The notes under the pieces were generated by a model. That model did not search any database. It was given only the letters and a program-made list of their open reading frames with translations, and was not told the origin of the DNA. Shown in pieces: positions 1 to 5,637 of a stretch of DNA of 5,966 bases; within the stretch, counting starts at the first letter, position 1; each line of letters starts with the position of its first letter. The stretch is from assembly GCA_035654355.1 (NCBI GenBank), contig DASRXC010000172.1, positions 1 through 5,966 on the forward strand, written 5' to 3'. The stretch comes from JAFAHD01 sp035654355. GTDB lineage: Bacteria > Vulcanimicrobiota > Vulcanimicrobiia > Eremiobacterales > Eremiobacteraceae. A program made the position numbers and the translations under genes.

Positions 1-557
1 ACTTCGCGCAAAGCCGCAGCGCGAGTCTCAGCGTCAAAGCGGTCGATGATATCGCCGCACCGGCAGACCGCTCCAACCACATGCGCCGGATTGCCGACGA
101 CGAGATGGAAGTCGGGCACGGTCCGCGTCACCACCGAGCCCATGCCGACCATCGCGAAGCGGCCGATCTCGAGCCCGCCCCCGATGATGCTCCCGGCCCC
201 GATAGTCGCTCCTTCGCGTACTGCTGTCTGTAGCGTGTGCTCATCTGGTTCAGACGTGCGGAGTTCGCGCAGATCCGGTGTGGTCGCTCGCGGGAAGCGA
301 TCGTTCGTGAAGATCGTCCCCGCACTGATCATCACGCCGTCCTCGATGGTCACGGCGGTGCAGATGTAGACGAAGGCGTTGATCTTGACGCGATCGCCTA
401 TGTGCACGCCATACGCTATGTGTGTCTTCTCTCCGACGATGCATTTGGCGCCGATGACGGTCGAGTGGCGGATGTGGACGTTATCCCATACCGCCGAACC
501 ATCGCCGATCTGAACGCCATCCTCGATCAGCGCGGTCGGGTGGATGCGGATGCTCAC
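1..557 (-). CDS. WbpD/WlbB-like hexapeptide-repeat sugar N-acyltransferase (3'-truncated by the window)
   Basis: Left-handed beta-helix acyltransferase that probably N-acetylates an amino group on a nucleotide sugar in the cytoplasm, using acetyl-CoA. I read it from the reverse complement; 185 residues are visible and the C-terminus runs off the left edge. It shows repeated hexapeptides such as IEDGVQIGDG (11-20), VIGAKCIVGE (34-43), IGDRVKIN (53-60) and IGAGSIIGGG (119-128). It has the family landmarks FTNDRFPRATTPD (83-95) and VVGNPAHVVGAVCRCG (153-168), which correspond to the FTND-PRA and VVGNPA--GWxCxCG motifs of WbpD/WlbB-type N-acetyltransferases. The start is GTG at 557-555, overlapping the upstream oxidoreductase stop as GTGA; a GGAGG lies 10 nt upstream (568-572). 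Visible oddities are Ala at position 163 where Trp is usual, and a CxCG motif that may continue into a Cys-rich tail outside the window. The acyl group and exact sugar cannot be read from sequence. Confidence 0.88.
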   Translation of the reverse strand, partial: MSIRIHPTALIEDGVQIGDGSAVWDNVHIRHSTVIGAKCIVGEKTHIAYGVHIGDRVKINAFVYICTAVTIEDGVMISAGTIFTNDRFPRATTPDLRELRTSEPDEHTLQTAVREGATIGAGSIIGGGLEIGRFAMVGMGSVVTRTVPDFHLVVGNPAHVVGAVCRCGDIIDRFDAETRAAALRE

Positions 558-1603
558 GCGCGTGACGCCTCCAACAGGTCGCGCTCGGAAGCGTGGATTT
601 GCGCGCCGTCCATCGATTGCATGACTTTCATGAAATGGTTCTGGAGCAGCGAGGCGTAGGCGGCCTGCACGACCTCAACCGAAGCCAGCGCGTCCTCAGC
701 GGTGATGAGGAAATGCTCCTCGCCGACCAGGCCGCGCGCGAAGTTGTCGATCTGGTCGCGCAGCGCTTGGACTTTGTCGTAGCCTTTGCCGAAGACGACC
801 CAATCCGGGCTCGAGGACTGCCGGTACTTGGACTGCTTCCAACCGACCTGGATCGTGCCGTGCGAGCCGTAGATCGAGATGTAGCTCTCCTGTTCCTTAT
901 TGATGCTCCACGAGAGATCGATGCTGCCCATGACGCCGGCTTCGCTGTGAACGAAGATGCGCACGGTGTCCTCCACGGCCAGTCCCTGCGTGCGCTTTCC
1001 CTCGACGACATGGACGTCGGCAAGCGAACCCAGGAAATAGCGCATGATGTCCACGGAATGTGTGCCGTTATCGATGAGCACGCCTCCGCCGCTGATCGCG
1101 GGGTCGGAGTTCCACTGCGACGACATATCGACGCGCGAGGTGAACGCGTTCTCGAACAGCACGATCTCGCCGAGGATGCCGGACGCGACAATGCTTTTGG
1201 CGCGGATGACGTCATCGACATAGCGGAACTTCGAGGCCATGGTTATCGCGACGCTGTTGCGTTTGGCAGACGCGAGCATCATCTTCGCGTGAGCCAAATC
1301 GATGGAAAAGGGCTTTTCGCACAGCACGTGGATGCCGCGGTCCATGAAGTACATCGCGATCTCTGGATGCGTGTTAGGCGGCGTACAGATGAGCACTGCA
1401 TCGAGCTTGGACTCTCGCTGCATCTTTTGGTAGCGATCGAAAGCGCGCCCGCCCGAGCTCTGCGCGATGGCCTGGGCCGCGTCTTCGCGCAGATCGGCGA
1501 CGGCCGCGAGTTCCGCCGCATGCGAACGTTCGAACGCTTGCGCGTACGCGTTCCCGATGCGTCCCGCACCGACCAAGCCAAAACGTAGTCTTCGTTCCAT
1601 CAT
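554..1603 (-). CDS. Gfo/Idh/MocA-family NAD(P)-dependent oxidoreductase
   Basis: Cytoplasmic oxidoreductase of 349 residues, probably oxidising a hydroxyl (often C3) of a sugar nucleotide or sugar phosphate to a ketone that the neighbouring aminotransferase would use. The N-terminal Rossmann fold carries GLVGAGRIG (9-17). CEKPFS (95-100) contains the EKP motif, with Lys97 the expected catalytic/cofactor residue. GGGVLIDNGTHSVD (172-185) supplies the conserved Asp178 and His182 of the family active site. All key residues are present and the length is normal. It lies 30 nt after the aminotransferase stop and overlaps the acyltransferase start by 4 nt. Two adjacent ATG codons (1603 and 1600) follow GGAG (1607-1610); the second has the better spacing of 6 nt, so the protein may begin at MERRLR. 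WbpB/WlbA-like, RifL-like and inositol dehydrogenase-like roles are all in this family; context favours amino-sugar synthesis. Confidence 0.92.
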   Translation of the reverse strand: MMERRLRFGLVGAGRIGNAYAQAFERSHAAELAAVADLREDAAQAIAQSSGGRAFDRYQKMQRESKLDAVLICTPPNTHPEIAMYFMDRGIHVLCEKPFSIDLAHAKMMLASAKRNSVAITMASKFRYVDDVIRAKSIVASGILGEIVLFENAFTSRVDMSSQWNSDPAISGGGVLIDNGTHSVDIMRYFLGSLADVHVVEGKRTQGLAVEDTVRIFVHSEAGVMGSIDLSWSINKEQESYISIYGSHGTIQVGWKQSKYRQSSSPDWVVFGKGYDKVQALRDQIDNFARGLVGEEHFLITAEDALASVEVVQAAYASLLQNHFMKVMQSMDGAQIHASERDLLEASRA

Positions 1604-1610
1604 CTTCTCC
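1604..1610 (-). promoter_or_regulatory. ribosome binding site of the oxidoreductase gene
   Basis: The minus strand reads GGAGAAG followed directly by ATGATG. GGAG is 3 nt from the first ATG and 6 nt from the second. The spacing favours the second ATG (1600-1598), so the annotated protein may be one residue too long. Confidence 0.6.
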
Positions 1611-1633
1611 GTTGGGTCGAGGTGCTCACGACG

Positions 1634-2863
1634 TTACGAGGCGAGGCGGACAGCAGCGTCGCGCACAGACGCAGCGATGAACTCGACATGTCTGTCGGTA
1701 AAACGGTCGTTCCACGGCACGACCAGCACGCGGTCGAGCGCCTCGAAGGTGCCCGGGAAGCGTTCGCGCCGGTAATCGAGCGCTTCGGGGCGCGCGAGGG
1801 TGAACGGGAAATGGCTGTTGCCGAACGTGCGCTGCTTGGCGAAGACCTCGCACATGAATGCCGGCTTTTGGATGTAGCGCGGTACCGTGAAGATGCCGCT
1901 TTGGCGCAGCGCCTGGGCGAGGCCCACCGCACCGCCGCGGATGCGCTCGGGATCGACGCGCAAGCAGTACTTCCAATAGGTGTGCACCGCGTCGCGGTGG
2001 ACGGCCGGTGTCTGAACGCCCGGACAGTCGCTCAACAGGCGGTCGAGCTCGTTGGCCAGATCGATGCGCTGCTGGACCGACTGTTCGAGTTTCTCGAGCT
2101 GCGCTAATCCGACCGCGCCCTGGAGCTCGGACATGCGATAGTTGAGCGCAAGGAAATAGTGGTCTGGGTTGGCGTCGCCATATCCCCACGCTTTGTTGAT
2201 GAAGAGGTACATCCGCCGCGCAAGCGCCTCATCGGCTGTGACCACGATCCCGCCCTCGCCGCACGTGATGTGCTTGCCTTGTTGAAGGCTGAAGCAGCCG
2301 ATCGTGCCGATCGTGCCGACGTAGCGCCGGCCAGAGGTTGCGAGAAATGCCTGTGCACAGTCCTCGATGACCGGAATGCCGCGCGCATTCGCCAGCTCCA
2401 TGATCGGACCCATGTCGCAAGGGTTGCCGAACAGGTGCGTGACGATGATCGCCTTCGTCTTTGGGCTGAGCGCGCGCTCGATGCTCGCCGCCGTAATATT
2501 GTACGTCTGCGGATCGACGTCAGCGAACATTGGGATCGCGGCTTGATAGATGATCGGTGCCAGCGCGCCCATGTCCGTGATCGGCGACGTAATGATCTCG
2601 TCGCCCGGTTCGGGATCGAGAGCGGCGATCGCGGTATGGATCGCGGCGGTGCCGGATGCGCACGCGTATCCGTGCGTCAGGCCGAGCATGTGCGCGAACC
2701 GTTTCTGGAACGCGCTGACGAACGTCCCTTTCGTGCTGGTGAGCGTGCCAGTGGCGATCGCTTGGCCAACGAGCGCGATTTCTTCAGAGCCGAGCGTTCG
2801 GCCGGACGCATCCTGGTCCGACGGGAGGGTGATCGCGGACGGCGCGGGTGCTGAGGTGATCAA
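1634..2863 (-). CDS. DegT/DnrJ/EryC1/StrS-family PLP-dependent sugar aminotransferase
   Basis: Fold-type I aminotransferase of 409 residues, a full length for the family. It transfers an amino group, usually from glutamate or glutamine, to a keto sugar in the cytoplasm. Visible landmarks: CASGTAAIHTA (68-78, PLP phosphate loop), VIEDCAQA (165-172, with Asp168 pairing with the pyridine nitrogen), FSLQQGKHITCGEGG (191-205, with Lys197 the Schiff-base lysine) and LNYRMSELQGAVGLAQLEKL (240-259). The FSxQxxKxxTxGEGG form resembles AHBA-synthase/StrS-type members more than the SFFPxKxLGxYGDGG form I recall for WbpE-type enzymes; that comparison is from memory. The start is TTG at 2863-2861, immediately after the TAG stop of the glycosyltransferase. 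AAAGGGG (2871-2877) sits 7 nt upstream, and no ATG or GTG start occurs before the conserved core. Zero-gap placement suggests translational coupling. Substrate, and the position aminated, are inferred from neighbours only. Confidence 0.93.
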   Translation of the reverse strand: MITSAPAPSAITLPSDQDASGRTLGSEEIALVGQAIATGTLTSTKGTFVSAFQKRFAHMLGLTHGYACASGTAAIHTAIAALDPEPGDEIITSPITDMGALAPIIYQAAIPMFADVDPQTYNITAASIERALSPKTKAIIVTHLFGNPCDMGPIMELANARGIPVIEDCAQAFLATSGRRYVGTIGTIGCFSLQQGKHITCGEGGIVVTADEALARRMYLFINKAWGYGDANPDHYFLALNYRMSELQGAVGLAQLEKLEQSVQQRIDLANELDRLLSDCPGVQTPAVHRDAVHTYWKYCLRVDPERIRGGAVGLAQALRQSGIFTVPRYIQKPAFMCEVFAKQRTFGNSHFPFTLARPEALDYRRERFPGTFEALDRVLVVPWNDRFTDRHVEFIAASVRDAAVRLAS

Positions 2864-3925
2864 CTACGTACCCCTTTCATGGCGAAGCTCTTTGTAGACC
2901 GCCGACGTAAGGAAGAACAGCTCGTCGAAGTAGCTCTTGCTCTGCATCGCGAGGATGCCGAGGCTGAGGAACTGCAGCGCCAACATGAGCGCGATGCCAC
3001 CGAGGAAGAACACGTGCGGCGCCTGCCTGAACGCCGCTGCGACGGCGTCGGTGATGTCGTGGTCGCCTGCAAGAGCAAGCGCTTGTGCGTTGGTGTAGGT
3101 GTGGATGCCCACCCACGTGCCAGCATATGCGGAGAACAGTAGCAGCAACAGGCCGGGCGCGATGAAGAACATCACCGGACGGAAGAGGAAGCCCGACAGG
3201 ATCACTGAGCGCGTCTGCTTCGCGATCCTCATGCTCGAGACGCGCGTCGCGCCGGCGCTGTTCTGCAAGCTCCAATCGAGATGCGCCGGGATCTCCTCGA
3301 CCCTGGCCTGTAGCACGTTGGCTTGATGCAGGATCTTCGAATTCAATTCGGTGCCGAGCGCCCGGATGTTGAGCGAACGGACAAAACGCCCGTCGTAGAC
3401 GCGCGTCAATCCTGTGAGCGTCGAGAGCTTGCTTTCGGATGCGATTGCGAGGAAGCGGTTCGCCCAGATGGAGAGCGTTCGGCGCAACCACGGGATGTTG
3501 GAGATCCGCCCACCTTCCATGTACGGCGATGCTACGACGATCTTGGCCGGCGAGTTACGGATTCGGCCGAGCAGACGCTCGATGTGCTCGGGAGCGTAGC
3601 TGAGATCGATGTCGAGGGTGACGATGTAATCGCCCCGGCAGCGGCTGAAGCCGAATTTAAGCGCCTGCCCGAGGCCGAAGTTCGCCGGGTGGTGGAAGAC
3701 GCGCACTTCGGGATGCGTTAGCGCGAACTGTTCCGCGAGGTCACCGGTCGCGTCCGTGCTGCCGTCGTCGATCACGACGATCTCCCAACGATACTCGTGC
3801 GCGAGCGAATCCATATGGTCGCACAGCGTCTGCAAGTTCGGCGCAATGATGGATTCCTCGTTGTAAGCCGGCAAAAGGACCGAGACCATCGGCCGGAGCG
3901 TCAGCGGTCGTTCAAGCGCCTGCAT
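2864..3925 (-). CDS. family 2 glycosyltransferase with two C-terminal membrane helices
   Basis: Membrane-anchored GT-A glycosyltransferase of 353 residues. It likely transfers a sugar from a nucleotide donor to a lipid-linked acceptor or to polyprenyl phosphate at the cytoplasmic face. The GT2 domain spans about residues 13-215: VSVLLPAYNEES (14-25), IVVIDDGSTD (49-58, nucleotide binding) and TLDIDLS (103-109), whose Asp105-x-Asp107 is the metal-binding DxD. Hydrophobic segments at about 248-272 and 304-327 are predicted transmembrane helices. This architecture recalls dolichol-phosphate-mannose synthase/GtrB-like enzymes, so it may make a polyprenyl-phosphate sugar rather than extend a repeat unit. 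The ATG start is 6 nt after the sugar transferase stop. The upstream ribosome site is weak (AGGGCGG about 14 nt away), consistent with coupling to the preceding gene. A downstream Met13 would still keep the catalytic core but has no better ribosome site. Confidence 0.9.
   Translation of the reverse strand: MQALERPLTLRPMVSVLLPAYNEESIIAPNLQTLCDHMDSLAHEYRWEIVVIDDGSTDATGDLAEQFALTHPEVRVFHHPANFGLGQALKFGFSRCRGDYIVTLDIDLSYAPEHIERLLGRIRNSPAKIVVASPYMEGGRISNIPWLRRTLSIWANRFLAIASESKLSTLTGLTRVYDGRFVRSLNIRALGTELNSKILHQANVLQARVEEIPAHLDWSLQNSAGATRVSSMRIAKQTRSVILSGFLFRPVMFFIAPGLLLLLFSAYAGTWVGIHTYTNAQALALAGDHDITDAVAAAFRQAPHVFFLGGIALMLALQFLSLGILAMQSKSYFDELFFLTSAVYKELRHERGT
2871..2877 (-). promoter_or_regulatory. 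ribosome binding site deciding the TTG start of the aminotransferase
   Basis: The minus strand reads AAAGGGG, then 7 nt, then TTG. The site lies inside the last codons of the glycosyltransferase gene. It supports the unusual TTG start, since no other start codon is available upstream of the conserved protein core. Confidence 0.6.
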
Positions 3926-3931
3926 GTGCGT

Positions 3932-5374
3932 TCAAACCGCCCTGTTGAAGAGGAACTCGGCTGCGGTTTTCCAGATGATGTACGCGTCCAAGATCAACCC
4001 CCAGTGTTCGATGTAGAAGAGATCGCAGGAAAGCTTTTGGCCGACCGATGACGGCGCGAGCACACGAGTCATGTGGACTTGCGCCCAGCCGGTTATGCCC
4101 GGCCGCACAAGATGGCGCTCCTCGTAACGCGCGAGACGCTCGCGGAACAGCGCCACGAACTCGGGTCGCTCAGGCCGCGGTCCTACCATTGACATCTCGC
4201 CGCGCAGGACGTTGAAAAGCTGCGGCAGTTCGTCGATGCTGTAGCGGCGCAAGAACGAGCCGACTTTCGTCGCGCGGTCGTTCGCAGCCGACGCCCAGAC
4301 CGGGCCGCTGCTGGCTTCGGCGTCCACCGGCATCGAGCGGAACTTGAGCAGGTTGAATTCCACGCCGTTGCGTCCGACGCGCCGCTGGCGATACAAGATC
4401 GGACGGCCTGATTCAAAGAAGATCGCGCACGCGGCTCCAAGCATGATGGGCCATAGCAGCACGAGCGCGAACGCGGCAAGTGCGAGATCGGCGATGCGTT
4501 TGTAGAGGCGCACCCGCGGTTGGCAGGCGCGGAGCCGCGAGGGCACGATGAGCGCTTGTTGGCCGTCTTGCTGCAGGGTCAGCTCGAAGGCCTGGAAGCG
4601 AACGCGCGGCGGCGCGTAGGCGACGCGAATGTGGTGCCGGCCGGCGACGTCCAGCACGTGCGGTACGATCTCGGGCGGCAGCACTTCCGTAAGGATGAGC
4701 GATTCAGCACCCCATGCGCGCGCCTGGTCGAACCACTCGATGCTTGCGAGATCCGGGTCACTGCCGAGATTGATGGGGTTCAACGTCTCGTCGAGATCGT
4801 TCACTTCCAAACGTAGCACTTGAGAGCCGTCGACCAGATTCAACGACTCGGTCACGGTGTCGATGCGCGACCCGCTGCCGACGACCGCCACGCGGCGGGG
4901 GCGATTGCGGATCGCCATCGCGCGGACCGAGCGAGCGACAGTACGCACTCCACCGACAGCCACGAATGAGATCGCGAGGGTGACAAGGATGTGAAGCCGC
5001 GAGGTCGAGATCGCCGGCCATATCGTGAAGACCGTCAGCGATGGGATCACCCCCAGGCTCAACGCCGCAGCGATGAAATAGAACTCGTCCTTTGTCGACA
5101 GCGCGTACGATCGCCGATACAAACCGACCCGTGCGAAGATGATCAGCCAAATCGCGATGTAGGCCGTGGTCGATATCAGCACGCCCTCGCGCGACCACAA
5201 GACGTTGACGCGATGAAAGACCACGATCGCCGCAACCATCGCCGACAGTGCGAACACCGACACGTCGAGCGCGACGAGCAGTGCTGCCCACGCCCTGGAG
5301 TATTGAGAGGGCGCGCGGATGGGTTTGGCTTCTCGGACGGGCTGATCGAGCTGCCGATCGAGGACGACGGACAT
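3932..5374 (-). CDS. polyprenyl glycosylphosphotransferase (exopolysaccharide initiating sugar transferase, WbaP/WcaJ-like)
   Basis: Integral membrane phosphoglycosyl transferase that moves a sugar-1-phosphate from a UDP-sugar onto undecaprenyl phosphate, the first step of lipid-linked glycan assembly. Numbered from the ATG at 5374 (480 residues): predicted helices at about 29-53, 66-86, 98-121 and 127-142; a Rossmann-like domain from about 160 with VVGSGSR (164-170); a hydrophobic re-entrant segment at about 297-320; then the catalytic Bac_transf domain. That domain carries KRIAD (292-296), YRQRRVGRNG (328-337), KFRSM (344-348), the Asp381-Glu382 dyad in SIDELPQLFNVLRGEMSMVGP, and RPGITGWAQV (424-433). 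The frame stays open to a TTG at 5500, with another ATG at 5443. I chose 5374 because 480 residues fits the family and the extra upstream codons are poorer in G/C at third positions. No candidate start has a good ribosome site, so the N-terminus is uncertain. First gene of the operon; donor sugar unknown. Confidence 0.93.
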   Translation of the reverse strand: MSVVLDRQLDQPVREAKPIRAPSQYSRAWAALLVALDVSVFALSAMVAAIVVFHRVNVLWSREGVLISTTAYIAIWLIIFARVGLYRRSYALSTKDEFYFIAAALSLGVIPSLTVFTIWPAISTSRLHILVTLAISFVAVGGVRTVARSVRAMAIRNRPRRVAVVGSGSRIDTVTESLNLVDGSQVLRLEVNDLDETLNPINLGSDPDLASIEWFDQARAWGAESLILTEVLPPEIVPHVLDVAGRHHIRVAYAPPRVRFQAFELTLQQDGQQALIVPSRLRACQPRVRLYKRIADLALAAFALVLLWPIMLGAACAIFFESGRPILYRQRRVGRNGVEFNLLKFRSMPVDAEASSGPVWASAANDRATKVGSFLRRYSIDELPQLFNVLRGEMSMVGPRPERPEFVALFRERLARYEERHLVRPGITGWAQVHMTRVLAPSSVGQKLSCDLFYIEHWGLILDAYIIWKTAAEFLFNRAV

Positions 5375-5417
5375 TAAGACAAACGCTTTCAGACGGACGG
5401 TGCGCGTATGCAGCTCA

Positions 5418-5446
5418 ACAGTACGGTAAGTATCGAGTTGCATCAA
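5418..5446 (-). promoter_or_regulatory. possible sigma-70-like promoter of the polysaccharide operon
   Basis: On the minus strand TTGATG (5446-5441) and TACTGT (5423-5418) are separated by 17 nt. They match the -35 consensus at 4 of 6 positions and the -10 at 3 of 6. The site would give a leader of roughly 35-40 nt to the ATG at 5374, but would lie inside the coding sequence if either longer start were used. The match is weak and could be chance. Confidence 0.2.
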
Positions 5447-5569
5447 GAGACTGCGGGCCCACGAAGCAATGGGTTCGCGGCCCGACTGATGGCGAGCCAA
5501 ATGGTTAGACAGCTCGCTCGCGGGGAGTGACTAAGGACACAGCATGGGGCTAACGGCTCATCTAGGCTT

Positions 5570-5589
5570 AGAAGAGCTGCAGGTCTTCT
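5570..5589. repeat. short inverted repeat in the divergent spacer
   Basis: AGAAGA (5570-5575) and TCTTCT (5584-5589) are reverse complements around an 8-nt centre that contains CTGCAG. AGCTGC also occurs as a direct repeat at 5575-5580 and 5592-5597. This could be part of a leader hairpin or a protein site, but such short repeats arise easily by chance. Confidence 0.25.
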
Positions 5590-5597
5590 CAAGCTGC

Positions 5598-5613
5598 GGC
5601 CCATTTATGGGCC
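5598..5613. promoter_or_regulatory. 16-bp palindrome, candidate operator or leader hairpin
   Basis: GGCCCAT, a TT centre and ATGGGCC form 7-bp perfect arms. It lies 24 bp upstream of the lipoprotein GTG and 12 bp before its ribosome site, in the spacer between two divergent genes. Position and symmetry suit a dimeric repressor site. The 2-nt centre is too short for a stable RNA loop without opening a pair, which slightly favours a DNA-binding role. No T-run follows it, so it is not a canonical terminator. Confidence 0.4.
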
Positions 5614-5625
5614 CAGCGCGGCGAC

Positions 5626-5631
5626 AGGTGA
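5626..5631 (+). promoter_or_regulatory. ribosome binding site of the lipoprotein gene
   Basis: AGGTGA is a perfect match to the anti-Shine-Dalgarno complement and is 6 nt from GTG at 5638. Its last three bases form an in-frame TGA stop, so 5638 is the most upstream start possible in this frame. Confidence 0.75.
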
Positions 5632-5637
5632 GCAGTC

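Noticed and set aside
46..659. Plus-strand frames at 46-369 and 237-659
   Set aside because: Both lie opposite the acyltransferase (and the end of the oxidoreductase), whose hexapeptide motifs explain the region fully.
593..1588. 331-codon plus-strand open frame
   Set aside because: It lies antisense to the well-supported oxidoreductase, has no recognisable motif, and such long shadow frames are common in GC-rich DNA.
1626..2189. 187-codon minus-strand frame inside the aminotransferase
   Set aside because: Alternate frame of a gene with intact catalytic residues; its sequence is Arg/Pro-rich and low in hydrophobic core.
2159..2854. 231-codon plus-strand open frame
   Set aside because: Antisense to the aminotransferase, very Arg/Asp-rich, with no domain signature; a compositional shadow.
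5598..5613. Palindrome considered as a rho-independent terminator
   Set aside because: No T-run on either strand follows it, and its place between two divergent gene starts gives no gene to terminate.
5521..5637. Leader considered as a riboswitch such as a c-di-GMP aptamer
   Set aside because: I see short helices but no recognisable conserved aptamer core; a covariance-model search would be needed to say more.
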